From Saezia sanguinis (GTDB lineage Bacteria; Pseudomonadota; Gammaproteobacteria; Burkholderiales; Burkholderiaceae_C): DNA of 64,000 nt. Shown here piece by piece: positions 41,040 to 50,676 of the stretch (position 1 is the first letter of the stretch; each line of letters starts with the position of its first letter). The stretch spans positions 576,420 to 640,419 of the forward strand of contig NZ_PQSP01000002.1 of the NCBI RefSeq assembly GCF_003991585.1, read 5' to 3'. The notes below the pieces were generated by a model. That model was given only the letters and a program-made list of their open reading frames with translations, did not search any database and was not told the DNA's origin. The position numbers and the translations under genes are program-made.

Positions 41040-42305
41040 ATGAATAAATCAAATCTACTTATTGCTTTGGTGCTGGGGTTTGTGAGCGCCTTGGGGCCGC
41101 TGGCCATTGATATGTATCTGCCGGCACTGTCCTCAATGGCCCACACCTTGCAGGCAGATGAAGGGATGATGCATCAGAGCCTGATGTCTTTTTTCTTCGG
41201 GCTGGCGTGCGGTCAGTTGTTCATGGGGCCAATGTCAGACAAGATTGGTCGCCGTAAAACAATCCTGATCGGTATTTCGCTGTATGCGGTGGCGGCCTTG
41301 GGCTGTGCATTTGCAGAGAATGCGCAAACGCTGGTGATACTCAGGGCGGTGCAGGGGGTTGGCTCATCAGTCGGTATGGCTGTCGGTTTGGCCGTGGTGC
41401 GTGATTTGTATACAGGTATACAGGCTGTTAGGCTGATGTCGCTGATGATGCTGATTATTGGTGTGGCGCCTGTATTGGCGCCGATGATGGGGGCGGCTAT
41501 CATCAGCCACCCAGCACTTTCGTGGCAGATGATTTTTATCACCATGGGGACAGGGGCGGTTATTTCTATTGTGCTGATTGTGCTGTTTCTGCCAGAAACG
41601 TCCACGCCGCAGCAGCGGGCCCAGTTTCGGCTTGGGCAAACGCTGAAAAACTATGGCACGTTATTGCGCAGCGGTAAGTTCATTCCTTTTGTGACAGTCG
41701 CTGCGTTAACGCAGGCAGGTTTTTTTACCTATATTTCAGGTTCCTCTTTTTTCTTTACTGAACTGCATGGATTGAGTCCTCTGAATTACAGCTATCTGTT
41801 TGCACTGAATGCTGTAGGAATGATGGTGGCTGCGCAGACCAGTTCACGCCTGATTGCCCGCTTTGGTACGATCCGCGTAGTGCGTGTGACAGGGGTTATC
41901 TATGCAGTGTGTAGCATTTTATTGCTGCTGATGGCGATGATGAAAGTGCAATGGTTGCTGCCGTACTGTATTGTGATTTTCATTGCCGCGACGATGATTC
42001 CGATTATCATGCCATGTTGCGGCATGATGTCTTTGGCTGCCTGGGGCGCAATTGCCGGGACGGCATCTGCCATGATGGGGGCGCTGCAATTTGGCAGCGG
42101 CTCGCTGTCTACCGGGCTGGTGGGCATTTTCGCCAATGGCACAGCCATCCCGATGTTTACAGCCATGACGGTGTGTTCGGTGCTGGCACTGGTGTTTTCG
42201 TATTTGTTGTGGTCCAAGCAGTATGCGATGGAGGTCAGCGAGCGTAAACCGCATCCGGTGCCACCGCAGACCGGTGCAAACGCCGAGAGTCAGAAACCGG
42301 CCTGA
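41040..42305 (+). CDS. Bcr/CflA-family multidrug MFS transporter
   Basis: A 421-residue inner-membrane exporter with 12 predicted helices. The opening LLIALVLGFVSALGPLAIDM and the motif A loop GPMSDKIGRRKTILIGISLY are characteristic of the Bcr/CflA drug:H+ antiporter group. VLRAVQGVGSSVGMAVGLAV is motif C-like. Such pumps export chloramphenicol, bicyclomycin or sulfonamide-like drugs; the substrate here cannot be read. ATG 41040 is preferred to GTG 41025. It is transcribed divergently from nth. Confidence 0.9.
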   Translation: MNKSNLLIALVLGFVSALGPLAIDMYLPALSSMAHTLQADEGMMHQSLMSFFFGLACGQLFMGPMSDKIGRRKTILIGISLYAVAALGCAFAENAQTLVILRAVQGVGSSVGMAVGLAVVRDLYTGIQAVRLMSLMMLIIGVAPVLAPMMGAAIISHPALSWQMIFITMGTGAVISIVLIVLFLPETSTPQQRAQFRLGQTLKNYGTLLRSGKFIPFVTVAALTQAGFFTYISGSSFFFTELHGLSPLNYSYLFALNAVGMMVAAQTSSRLIARFGTIRVVRVTGVIYAVCSILLLLMAMMKVQWLLPYCIVIFIAATMIPIIMPCCGMMSLAAWGAIAGTASAMMGALQFGSGSLSTGLVGIFANGTAIPMFTAMTVCSVLALVFSYLLWSKQYAMEVSERKPHPVPPQTGANAESQKPA

Positions 42306-42400
42306 AATGCCGTAGCAGATCCTGATATATTGATAAATAGCAGATTCTGCAACGGCGTTGTTTCAGACCATTCGGCGCGGAGCCAAAATCAACAGCGAAG

Positions 42401-43147
42401 TTATTCCAGATTTTTGAGCAGGCGGTTTGCCTGTGCCAGACAGTCCCTGTGCATCTGTTTGTAAAACTTGGGCGCAATGCGTGCGTAGTTTTGAATTTCT
42501 TCCAGTTGCTGGCGTGCTTCTGCAGGGCGATTTTGCTGTTGCAACAGTTTGGCGTAAAAGTATCTGGCATCAGGGCCGGAATAGTATTCAACCAGTTGCT
42601 GATACGTCTGTGCTGCTTGATCCAGCTCGCCAAGCTCGTGCAGCGCCCGGGCTTGCAGCAAATGACCATCCTGTGAAATATAACCGGGGTTGTTTTGCAG
42701 CAGGTCTTTCAGGCTGGCGAGACAGCCGGTGTAATCTTTGGCCTGAAACTGTGCCTGTGCCAGTTTCAGCAGTGTATCGGGGTTGTGCGCATCACCGCCC
42801 GAAAGGGCCTCCTGATAATGCGTAATGGCTTCATCATATTGCCCCAGTTCAACCAGTTCATCGGCCAGATTGACCCGGCTTTGCGCCGTATCGCGCAGGC
42901 TGAGTTCACCACGCAAAGTCCGCAGATTGCGTGGGGCGTTGATGGTATGGCTTAATTTTTTAACGGCACGCTTTCCCTGCCGCGTACCCAGCATACCGGG
43001 GGCGATCACCATTAACGCGTAGACTGCACATCCCAGAAGAAGTGCAAAAATAATCGGGATCAGCCAAGCACGTTCCTGTCCTGTTTTAAAAACATGGATG
43101 ATGCAAATGATCTGGCAGATGATAGTAAAAGCAAAAATAATCGGCAT
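42401..43147 (-). CDS. TPR-repeat membrane protein
   Basis: A 248-residue protein. Two N-terminal membrane helices (about 1-18 and 29-50, WLIPIIFALLLGCAVYALMV) anchor a set of tetratricopeptide repeats: ANLADELVELGQYDEAITHY, then TLLKLAQAQFQAKDYTGCLA and LLQARALHELGELDQAAQTY. TPRs mediate protein contacts, and partners are unknown. In other Burkholderiales similar small TPR proteins are annotated as hypothetical. The gene lies convergent to the MFS gene. Confidence 0.85.
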   Translation of the reverse strand: MPIIFAFTIICQIICIIHVFKTGQERAWLIPIIFALLLGCAVYALMVIAPGMLGTRQGKRAVKKLSHTINAPRNLRTLRGELSLRDTAQSRVNLADELVELGQYDEAITHYQEALSGGDAHNPDTLLKLAQAQFQAKDYTGCLASLKDLLQNNPGYISQDGHLLQARALHELGELDQAAQTYQQLVEYYSGPDARYFYAKLLQQQNRPAEARQQLEEIQNYARIAPKFYKQMHRDCLAQANRLLKNLE

Positions 43148-43267
43148 GGTCTATTGAACTGTCAACTACACGGATATTACAGATACCAGCGATTATAGGG
43201 GAGGAACCGGCTGTATCCGCACTTTTGTCACCATCTGGCGACAGAACTGTGCAGCGTTGCGGCTGTT

Positions 43268-45214
43268 TTAGGCAGATGCACCCTGTTCCAGCGCCTGGAT
43301 TTGTTCAGACAATTCGAGCCAGTGCTCTTCTATGGTCTGCAACTCATCGCCTAACAGTTTTAATTGTTTGCCGGCGTCCACAATGGTTTCTGAGGGCAGG
43401 TCGGGCGTGGCCAGTTGTGCTTCAAGTTGTGTGCGCAAAGCGTCAATTTCGGCCATGCGCTTTTCAATGGTGGCTACTTCTTTTTTGAGCGGACGGGTCT
43501 GCTCTGCAATCTGCTGGCGGCGCTGGGCAGCGAGCTTGCGCTCTTCGCGGGAATTGATGACCGGGCTTTCTGCAGAAGGTTGTTCCGTTTTTTGCGGGGT
43601 GCCAGCCGATGCAAGTGCTTCGCGTTGCTGTTTGGCATGGTCAAGCAGGTAGCGCTGGTAATCGGTCAGATCACCGTCAAATGGCCGCAGGCCACCTTCT
43701 GCCACCAGCCAGAATTCATCGCAGACTGAGCGCAGCATGGCGCGGTCGTGCGAAACCAGCATCACAGTGCCTTCAAATTCATTGAGTGCGATAGCCAGCG
43801 CTTCGCGAGTAATCAGGTCCAGGTGGTTGGTTGGTTCATCCAGCAGCAGGAGGTTCGGGCGCTGCCATACCAGCATGGCCAGCACCAGGCGCGATTTTTC
43901 ACCGCCGCTCATGGTGCCTACGGGTTGTTTGACCATGTCATCGACAAAACGGAATCCGCCTAAAAAGCTGCGCAGATCCTGTTCGCGCGCTTCGGGTGAT
44001 ATGGTGGCTGCCAGACGGACCATGTGCTGCAATGCATTGTCGTCATGGCGCAAAATATCCAGTTCCTGCTGTGCAAAGTAACCAATGCGCAATCCTTTAC
44101 CCTGAGTGCAGCGGCCTGCCAGTGCAGGGATCTGCTGAGCAATGGTTTTAACCAGGGTGGATTTGCCTTGTCCGTTGGCGCCCAGTATGCCAATACGCTG
44201 CCCAGCCAGCACAGAGCTCTGAACATGCGAGAGTATGACCTTATCGTTGTAGCCGCAGGCTACATCGTCCAGTACCAGCATCGGGTTGGGCAGGCTGTCC
44301 GGCTCTTTGAATTCAAACTGAAAACTGGATGCGGTGATGACCGGTGCAACGCGTTCCATGCGCTCCAGTGCTTTGATGCGGCTTTGTGCCTGCTTGGCCT
44401 TGGTGGCTTTGGCTTTAAAGCGGTCAATGAATTTCTGCAGGTGCTCAATCCGGTCCTGTTGTTTGTCAAAAGCCGCCTGCTGCAGCAAAATGCGCTGTGC
44501 CCGCTGTTCTTCAAAAGCCGTGTAACCGCCGGTATAGCGCGTCAGTTGCGTATCTTCCAGATGCAGCGTGACCTGAGTAATGGCATCCAGGAATTCGCGG
44601 TCGTGCGAAATGGTGATCAGCGTGCCCTGATAACGTTGCAGCCATGATTCCAGCCAGACCAGTGCATCCAGATCCAGGTGGTTGGTCGGCTCGTCCAGCA
44701 GTAGCAGATCTGCCGGGCACATCAGCGCGCGTGCCAGTTGCAGGCGCATGCGCCAGCCACCGGAAAAGCTGTTAACCGGTTTTTCAAGTTCATCGGGTTT
44801 AAAACCCAGCCCCAGCAGCATGGCCTGTGCACGTGCCCGGGCATCAAAGCCATTGGCTTCGGCAATGTGCAGGTGTGCATTGGCAATGGCTTCTCCATCG
44901 CCTGAAACCTCGGCCTGGGCCAGTTCCTGTTGCGCGGCGGCCAGAATGCTGTCACCGGCAATGACAAAGCCGGTGGCATCCTGCGCGGTTTCGGGCATTT
45001 CCTGTGCCACTTCAGCGATCAGCCAGCGTGGTGGCATTTCCAGGTCGCCGTTGTCAGCCGTAAGCACCCCGGTCAGCAGCGCGAACAAAGAGGATTTGCC
45101 AGCGCCATTGCGCCCGACCAAGCCGATCTTCTCGCCCGGATTGAGCGTGACATTGGCCTGTTCCAGCACAATTTTGCTGCCACGTCGCAAGGTGAGATTT
45201 TTCAGTTTGATCAT
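43268..45214 (-). CDS. ABC-F family ATPase (YheS/Uup-like)
   Basis: A 648-residue soluble protein with two ABC domains and no membrane part. The first Walker A is VGRNGAGKSS (about 33-42) and the first signature FSGGWRMRLQLARAL. The inter-domain linker has DRFKAKATKAKQAQSRIKAL, the basic P-site-tRNA-interaction region. The second Walker A is LGANGQGKST and signature MSGGEKSRLVLAML. A C-terminal coiled coil (RREERKLAAQRRQQIAEQTR) ends it. ABC-F proteins act on ribosomes. Start 45214 (MIKLKNLTLRRGSKIV) fits the family. Confidence 0.93.
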   Translation of the reverse strand: MIKLKNLTLRRGSKIVLEQANVTLNPGEKIGLVGRNGAGKSSLFALLTGVLTADNGDLEMPPRWLIAEVAQEMPETAQDATGFVIAGDSILAAAQQELAQAEVSGDGEAIANAHLHIAEANGFDARARAQAMLLGLGFKPDELEKPVNSFSGGWRMRLQLARALMCPADLLLLDEPTNHLDLDALVWLESWLQRYQGTLITISHDREFLDAITQVTLHLEDTQLTRYTGGYTAFEEQRAQRILLQQAAFDKQQDRIEHLQKFIDRFKAKATKAKQAQSRIKALERMERVAPVITASSFQFEFKEPDSLPNPMLVLDDVACGYNDKVILSHVQSSVLAGQRIGILGANGQGKSTLVKTIAQQIPALAGRCTQGKGLRIGYFAQQELDILRHDDNALQHMVRLAATISPEAREQDLRSFLGGFRFVDDMVKQPVGTMSGGEKSRLVLAMLVWQRPNLLLLDEPTNHLDLITREALAIALNEFEGTVMLVSHDRAMLRSVCDEFWLVAEGGLRPFDGDLTDYQRYLLDHAKQQREALASAGTPQKTEQPSAESPVINSREERKLAAQRRQQIAEQTRPLKKEVATIEKRMAEIDALRTQLEAQLATPDLPSETIVDAGKQLKLLGDELQTIEEHWLELSEQIQALEQGASA

Positions 45215-45715
45215 AATTCGTTTCAAAACAAGATAAAAACCGCAAAGTGTTGTTGCAGGTATTAGACCTATAGTTTGTGTTAACACGCGCTAGTCAATAC
45301 GCTGTCCGGTAAATCAACCAGGGAGTGTTTTTGCGGCAGGCCGCGTACAGGAGCGGCCGGGGAACATTATCGCACGACTTTTCTGCCAGTGCGGCTGAGA
45401 GTCATTAACGCTGGGGCCTGTTAATATCCTCATCTATTTGGATGTTGCTGTTTCAAAGCCATGTGGAAGCATGCAAGCCGGAGAAAAATTCAAAAAAAGA
45501 TGAAACATGAGATATGTGTCTTATATATGAGTTTGTGTTTTGATGGCCCCGAAAATTCAGCCGTGTTATTTCTGCAACCAAAATGTCCATATTTAATGAA
45601 TTGATCGGGATATCGGGTGCGGTTGCAACCGGCTTAGGCATAAAATTCTAATTAGTCTTGTTTACGGGCTCGGACTACCCTCATATTCGATTTTCATATC
45701 AAGGAGTATCTTTCC
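45215..45715. other. intergenic region upstream of the aminotransferase
   Basis: No coding sequence is supported on either strand. CGGTTGCAACCG at 45620-45631 is a perfect 12-base palindrome. TAAAAT (45641-45646) is a possible -10 for the aminotransferase, close after it. The palindrome could therefore be an operator that overlaps this promoter. A Cys/Trp-rich reverse ORF here (45453-45641) shows no family resemblance. Confidence 0.4.
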
Positions 45716-46918
45716 ATGTCACTGTTTTCTGCAGTAGAGCTGGCACCGCGCGACCCCATTTTCGGGCTGACAGAACAATACATTGCGGATACCAATCCAT
45801 CCAAGGTAAACCTAGGGCTAGGTGTTTATACAGGGGAGGATGGCAAGATTCCAGTGCTGAAATGTGTTGCCATTGCACAAAAGCAGATTTCAGAAAATAT
45901 TATTCCTAAAGGATATCTGCCTATCGATGGCATGGCGGCTTACACCAGCGGCGTGAAAGACCTGATTTTTGGCCAGAGCAGCGATGTGGTGAAATCCGGT
46001 CGGGTGGTCGCCATTCAGGCGTTGGGCGGCACCGGTGCTTTGAAGGTGGGCGCTGATTTCCTGCAAACACTTACCCCCGATGTGCCGGTAATGGTTTCAG
46101 ACCCCAGTTGGGAAAACCACCGCGCTTTGTTCAGCCGTGCTGGTTTCCAGGTTGTGGCCTACCCTTACTATGACGCTGAAAAACGCGCCGTGAATTTTGA
46201 AGGCATGCTCAATGCCTTCAAGGTGGCTACCAAAGGCACAATCGTGCTGTTGCATCCTTGCTGCCATAACCCCACCGGCTATGACCTGAGCGAAGACCAG
46301 TGGGATCAGTTGATTGAAGTGATGCGTAGCAATGGGCTGGTGCCTTTCCTGGATATGGCGTATCAGGGCTTTGGCAGTGGTTTGAAGCAAGATGGCGTGG
46401 CGGTGGCCAAGCTGGTTGATTCGGGATTGAGCTTTTTACTTTCCAGCAGTTTTTCCAAAACCTTTTCTCTGTACGGCGAACGTGTGGGCGCATTGTCGAT
46501 TGTCTGCACCAGCCAGGACGAAGCCAAACGTGTGCTGAGCCAGGTAAAGCTGGCGATTCGCACCAACTATTCCAACCCGCCAACATTCGGTGCCCAACTG
46601 GTTTCCACGGTATTGGGAACGCCTGACCTGCGCACCATGTGGGAAAATGAGCTTGAGGGCATGCGTGTGCGCATTCAAGGCTTGCGTGACCAACTGCTGG
46701 CTAAGCTCAAAGCGGCAGGGGTGACGGAAGACATGAGTTTTATCTCGGCACAAAACGGCATGTTCAGCTACTCAGGGTTGAGCAAAGACCAGATGGTGCG
46801 CCTGCGCTCTGACTTCAGCATTTATGGGCTGGACAGTGGGCGTATCTGTGTGGCCAGCCTCAATGCGAAAAACATTGATTATGTGGCCCATGCCATAGCC
46901 ACTGTAGCCAAGGCTTAA
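45716..46918 (+). CDS. tyrB: aromatic/aspartate aminotransferase (class I, TyrB/AspC type)
   Basis: A 400-residue PLP enzyme that transfers amino groups between aromatic amino acids or aspartate and 2-oxoglutarate. It opens MSLFSAVELAPRDPIFGLTE and has VNLGLGVYTGEDGKIPVLK. The PLP Lys is in SSSFSKTFSLYGERVGALS, and NPTGYDLSEDQWDQL and FLDMAYQGFGSG are the other cofactor contacts. The C-terminal substrate Arg is in DSGRICVASLNAKN. CAAGGAG precedes the ATG. Whether aromatic or aspartate substrates dominate cannot be decided from this reading. Confidence 0.92.
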   Translation: MSLFSAVELAPRDPIFGLTEQYIADTNPSKVNLGLGVYTGEDGKIPVLKCVAIAQKQISENIIPKGYLPIDGMAAYTSGVKDLIFGQSSDVVKSGRVVAIQALGGTGALKVGADFLQTLTPDVPVMVSDPSWENHRALFSRAGFQVVAYPYYDAEKRAVNFEGMLNAFKVATKGTIVLLHPCCHNPTGYDLSEDQWDQLIEVMRSNGLVPFLDMAYQGFGSGLKQDGVAVAKLVDSGLSFLLSSSFSKTFSLYGERVGALSIVCTSQDEAKRVLSQVKLAIRTNYSNPPTFGAQLVSTVLGTPDLRTMWENELEGMRVRIQGLRDQLLAKLKAAGVTEDMSFISAQNGMFSYSGLSKDQMVRLRSDFSIYGLDSGRICVASLNAKNIDYVAHAIATVAKA

Positions 46919-46937
46919 TAAGGTATTTTAGACATTC

Positions 46938-46966
46938 AACGCCAGGCCTGTAACGGGTCTGGCGTT
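46938..46966. terminator. bidirectional terminator between aminotransferase and rnhA
   Basis: AACGCCAG...CTGGCGTT with additional inner CC/GG pairing, in the 60-base gap of two convergent genes. T-rich sequence follows on the plus strand (ATTTATTTG). Confidence 0.8.
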
Positions 46967-46978
46967 ATTTATTTGTGT

Positions 46979-47440
46979 TTAAATATTTTCCACACCCAGG
47001 TTAGCCAACTGGTCAGCACGCTCATTGCCGGGATGCCCGGCGTGCCCTTTGACCCAATGCCAGTCAATCTGGTGGCGTTGCCGCAGTTCGTCAAGCTGCT
47101 GCCACAGATCCGCATTTTTAACCGGTTTTTTCTGCGCGGTTTTCCAGCCGTTTTTTTTCCAGTTGTCAACCCACTCCAGCATGCCCTGCCTGACATATTG
47201 TGAATCCATGTACAGATCGATATGGCATGCTTTTTTCAATAATGACAACGCCTGAATAACGGCCATCAGCTCCATGCGGTTGTTTGTGGTCTGAGCCTCG
47301 CCGCCGTAAATTTCTTTTTCAGCGATGCCATTTTTGCGTGAATACTGAAGCAAAGCGCCCCAGCCGCCCGGCCCTGGATTGCCTTTGCATGCGCCATCGG
47401 TATAGATGGTGACCTGAGGCAATGTGGCGGTTGTGTTCAC
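46979..47440 (-). CDS. rnhA: ribonuclease HI
   Basis: A 153-residue enzyme that degrades RNA in RNA-DNA hybrids. Catalytic carboxylates are Asp in [17 protein letters not shown], Glu in [14 protein letters not shown], Asp in [12 protein letters not shown] and Asp in [14 protein letters not shown]. The basic protrusion ([16 protein letters not shown]) is present, as in E. coli RNase HI. It lies downstream of the methyltransferase on the same strand, an arrangement common in Burkholderiales. Confidence 0.96.
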   Translation of the reverse strand: MNTTATLPQVTIYTDGACKGNPGPGGWGALLQYSRKNGIAEKEIYGGEAQTTNNRMELMAVIQALSLLKKACHIDLYMDSQYVRQGMLEWVDNWKKNGWKTAQKKPVKNADLWQQLDELRQRHQIDWHWVKGHAGHPGNERADQLANLGVENI

Positions 47441-47500
47441 GGCGTTTATCCTGGCAGTTTGTTTTATGCAGCCTGCATTGTAGCGGCCTTACCGGCAGGC

Positions 47501-48283
47501 TTATTGGTTCTGTTGTTTTTCCTGATGCATGCGTTGCGTGGCAACGGCGCCCTTGGCATTTTTGTTTTGCTCTGTTTTCCATTGCGGGCCAATCAGCCGC
47601 ATGCCCTTGATGCGTTTGATGGCGGTGATCTGGAAGGCAGCACCGAGGATTGGCCACCAGCGGTCACCGGCAGACTCCATCCAGGTGGTCCGGTCCAGCC
47701 ATTTCTGCGTTTGAAACGCGGGGCGGTAGCAGCCAAAGCTTCCGGTGGCAACTTCCAGCCCCAGCAGGCGCAGCCAGTCACGCAGGCGCCAGTAGCCAAT
47801 CAATGACCCTGCGCCAAGGGGTAGAAAGTGGGAGCTGGCTCCCAGGCGCTGTAAAAAACGTGTACGCCGTTGGCGCAGTCCCCATAAGCTGGCTGGGTTC
47901 AGGCAGGTGATCACAACGCGGCCTTCGGGCACCAGCACACGGCTGACCTCGCGCAGGGTGGCATGTGGGTCTGCTGCCAGGTCCAGCGTATGTGGCAGTA
48001 CCACCAGATCAATGCTTTGTTCGGCAAAAGGCAGGGCATCAAACCGGCTGACCAGTGCAGAGGGCTGTGTTGGTTGCTGGTCTGGCAGATGGTCCTGCAC
48101 CAGCCAGCGGTTGGGCATGCGGTTGTTTTCTAATGCGGGCAGGGAGGGCAGGCCAAGCTGAAGCGCATGGTAGCCGAAAATATCTTCAACCGCTTTGTTG
48201 ATGCGCTGTTGCTCCCAGGCCAGCAGGTACTGGCCCAAGGGCGTGCTTAACCATGAATCCAAACTTATAATCTCTTCTGCCAT
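47501..48283 (-). CDS. class I SAM-dependent methyltransferase
   Basis: About 260 residues, start 48283 or 48316. The opening SLDSWLSTPLGQYLLAWEQQ and DIFGYHALQLGLPSL, and the later VVLPHTLDLAADPHATLREV and EGRVVITCLNPASLWGLRQR, match the Methyltransf_11-type protein that sits between rnhA and gloB in Burkholderiales. The glycine-rich motif I is degenerate, so SAM binding is inferred from the fold. Its ATG at 48281-48283 overlaps the gloB ATG on the other strand, so the two share one start region. The substrate is unknown. Confidence 0.8.
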   Translation of the reverse strand: MAEEIISLDSWLSTPLGQYLLAWEQQRINKAVEDIFGYHALQLGLPSLPALENNRMPNRWLVQDHLPDQQPTQPSALVSRFDALPFAEQSIDLVVLPHTLDLAADPHATLREVSRVLVPEGRVVITCLNPASLWGLRQRRTRFLQRLGASSHFLPLGAGSLIGYWRLRDWLRLLGLEVATGSFGCYRPAFQTQKWLDRTTWMESAGDRWWPILGAAFQITAIKRIKGMRLIGPQWKTEQNKNAKGAVATQRMHQEKQQNQ

Positions 48284-49070
48284 GAATCTAATTGCAATCC
48301 CCGCCTTATCGGACAACTATATCTGGATGCTGCATAACGGGCACCAAGCTCTGGTGGTTGATCCTGGTGATGCTACACCAGTTATCAGTACTTTGCAGGC
48401 GTGCCAGTTGGAACTTGCCGCTATTCTGGTCACGCATCACCATGCCGACCATACGGCTGGCATTGCCGCTTTGCGCCCTTATCTGGCAGGAGAGGTCTGG
48501 GGGCCAGCCGAAGAGGCTGTTCCTGAACCTTACCAGCCAGTGCATGAAGGGCGGCAGTTGCACCTGCTGGGACTGGATCTTGAGGTTTATGATATTCCCG
48601 GACACACGGCGGGGCATATTGCGTTTTACATTCCCGCACCACAAGATGCCTTGCAGGAAAACCAGGCGCCAATTGTCTTTTGCGGTGATACGCTCTTTTC
48701 TGCCGGTTGCGGGCGGATATTTGAAGGCACACCTGAACAGATGCTGCATTCGTTGGATAAACTGGCTGCACTGCCCGAGCAAACCCGTGTTTGCTGTGCG
48801 CATGAATACACCTTATCGAACCTGCGTTTTGCCCAGGTGGTGGAGCCGGATAATGCCGATATTTCCTTATATGCCGAGCATTGCCAGCAGTTGCGCACAA
48901 AACAACAGCCCACACTTCCATCGCAAATAGGTCAGGAATTGCGTATTAATCCCTTTTTGCGTTCGCGTAAATCGTCTATCATAGGGGTTATTCAAGCTCA
49001 TAACCCCGCTGCTACAGACGATGTGGCTGTGTTTGCGGCGTTGCGTCACTGGAAAGATAATTTTAAATGA
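48282..49070 (+). CDS. gloB: hydroxyacylglutathione hydrolase (glyoxalase II)
   Basis: A 262-residue metallo-beta-lactamase-fold hydrolase that converts S-lactoylglutathione to lactate and glutathione. The opening MNLIAIPALSDNYIWMLHNG is standard. The metal motif is THHHADHTAG; further ligands are in DIPGHTAGHIAF, VFCGDTLFSAGCGRIFEG and CCAHEYTLSNLRFA. It is full length. Start 48282 is fixed by the family opening. The stop overlaps the mltD ATG (ATGA), so the two are coupled. Confidence 0.95.
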   Translation: MNLIAIPALSDNYIWMLHNGHQALVVDPGDATPVISTLQACQLELAAILVTHHHADHTAGIAALRPYLAGEVWGPAEEAVPEPYQPVHEGRQLHLLGLDLEVYDIPGHTAGHIAFYIPAPQDALQENQAPIVFCGDTLFSAGCGRIFEGTPEQMLHSLDKLAALPEQTRVCCAHEYTLSNLRFAQVVEPDNADISLYAEHCQQLRTKQQPTLPSQIGQELRINPFLRSRKSSIIGVIQAHNPAATDDVAVFAALRHWKDNFK

Positions 49071-50560
49071 ATCTTCAAATTCGTTTCGGGGCACTTTTAT
49101 CCTGCGCGTGCGCTTTGTGGCTGACAGGGTGCGCAGTTGATACGCAGACGGTTGGTCTCCCTCGTGGCACGCAGGCCACCACCATGGATTCAGATGTGGT
49201 GCTGGTCGATAATTCGGACGCTGCATTTGCCATTTACGATGACGGGATTGACCTGAATATGGCCAATGCCGACATCTGGCAGCGTGTGCGCTCCGGGTTT
49301 GCCATGCCCGATCTGCAAAACGGACTGGTGACAGAAAAAGAACAGTGGTATGCCTCGCGCACCCAGTATTTTGTACGCACAAGTGAACGGGCACGCCGCT
49401 ATCTGTATTATGTGGTGGAAGAACTTGATAAACGCGGCATGCCCATGGAACTGGCCTTGCTGCCGTTTGTAGAAAGCGCGTTCAATCCACATGCTGTTTC
49501 CACCGCGCAGGCTGCAGGCATGTGGCAGTTCATTCCGTCAACCGGACGTAACTTTTCCTTGCAGCAGGATATCTTCCGTGACGAGCGGCGTGACATCATC
49601 GCCTCAACCAATGCGGCACTTGATTATTTGCAAAAACTGTACGCCATGTTTGGCGACTGGCACCTTGCCCTGGCTGCCTATAACTGGGGTGAGGGCAATG
49701 TATTGCGGGCCATTGAGCGCAACCAGCGGGCCGGTTTGCCAACCGATTACGCCAGCCTGAACATGCCGCGTGAAACACAGACCTATGTGCCCGCGCTGCA
49801 GGCGCTGAAAAACCTGATTGGTGATCCGCTGGGGTACAAAATTGAGCTGCCTTTAATTCCCAACCATCCTTTTTTCCAGACCATCGCCATTGAGCGTGAT
49901 ATGGATGTTGACGTTGCCGCCAAACTGGCAGGTATTTCTGTAGATGAGTTCAAGGCACTGAACCCGGCGGCTAACAAACCTGTGATTCTGGCAGAAATTA
50001 CCTCGCAGATACTGCTGCCCTGGGACAATGCCGAAGTGTTTATGGAAAACCTCAGCCTGTATAAAGGGCAGCTTTCTTCCTGGACAGTCTGGAAAGCGCC
50101 CAGCACCATGAGCGTATCTCAGGTGGCGCGGGAAACCGGTATGTCCGAGTCTGTTTTGCGCCAGGTGAATGAAATTCCGCCTCTGGTACTGGTACGACAG
50201 GGCAGCGCGCTGCTGGTGCATCGTTCTACAGACAACAATGCCAATGTGGCATTGGCGCTGGTTGAAAATGCCTCGCTGAACTTCTCCAGGTCTGGCGGGC
50301 GGCATTTTACCCCCAGCAAAATTGCTGTGGAGCAGCAGCACAGCCCGATCGTGGCGCGCAACAGCACGCCCAGCAAAGTAGCGGTCAGTGGTAATGCAGC
50401 GGCACAGCCCGTGGTTGCCAGTGCACCTGCCACGGCGGCTACTCCGGTTGCCAGCGTTACTGCAAGCAGTGCCAACGTGCGCCATAACAGCAGCCCCAGT
50501 AAAGTGGCAATGACTGCAGCCCCGGCGGTAACCAACGTGGCATCATCAGCAACCCATTGA
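49067..50560 (+). CDS. mltD: membrane-bound lytic murein transglycosylase D
   Basis: A 497-residue lipoprotein: lipobox WLTGCAV with Cys at residue 22. The SLT domain has catalytic Glu in LLPFVESAFNPHAVSTAQAA, then GMWQFIPSTGRNFSLQQD and ALAAYNWGEGNVLRAI. A LysM-like region follows (about 260-390). The last 100 residues are Ala/Val/Ser-rich and repeat TPSKIAV, TPSKVAV and SPSKVAM, a low-complexity tail probably in the periplasm. It cuts glycan strands and is coupled to gloB by ATGA overlap. Confidence 0.93.
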   Translation: MNLQIRFGALLSCACALWLTGCAVDTQTVGLPRGTQATTMDSDVVLVDNSDAAFAIYDDGIDLNMANADIWQRVRSGFAMPDLQNGLVTEKEQWYASRTQYFVRTSERARRYLYYVVEELDKRGMPMELALLPFVESAFNPHAVSTAQAAGMWQFIPSTGRNFSLQQDIFRDERRDIIASTNAALDYLQKLYAMFGDWHLALAAYNWGEGNVLRAIERNQRAGLPTDYASLNMPRETQTYVPALQALKNLIGDPLGYKIELPLIPNHPFFQTIAIERDMDVDVAAKLAGISVDEFKALNPAANKPVILAEITSQILLPWDNAEVFMENLSLYKGQLSSWTVWKAPSTMSVSQVARETGMSESVLRQVNEIPPLVLVRQGSALLVHRSTDNNANVALALVENASLNFSRSGGRHFTPSKIAVEQQHSPIVARNSTPSKVAVSGNAAAQPVVASAPATAATPVASVTASSANVRHNSSPSKVAMTAAPAVTNVASSATH

Positions 50561-50631
50561 TAACAGAGAGCAAAAGGGAAAAGAGATACAGGGTTTCGCA
50601 TGGTGGTTTGTCCAGGCAGCAATACCAGGGC

Positions 50632-50660
50632 TTGGCGAAACTCTGACAAACCGATATAAT
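50632..50660 (+). promoter_or_regulatory. promoter of tRNA-Ser
   Basis: -35 TTGGCG (50632-50637), 17-base spacer, perfect -10 TATAAT (50655-50660), sixteen bases before the tRNA. Confidence 0.8.
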
Positions 50661-50676
50661 CCTATCCTTGATTCCA

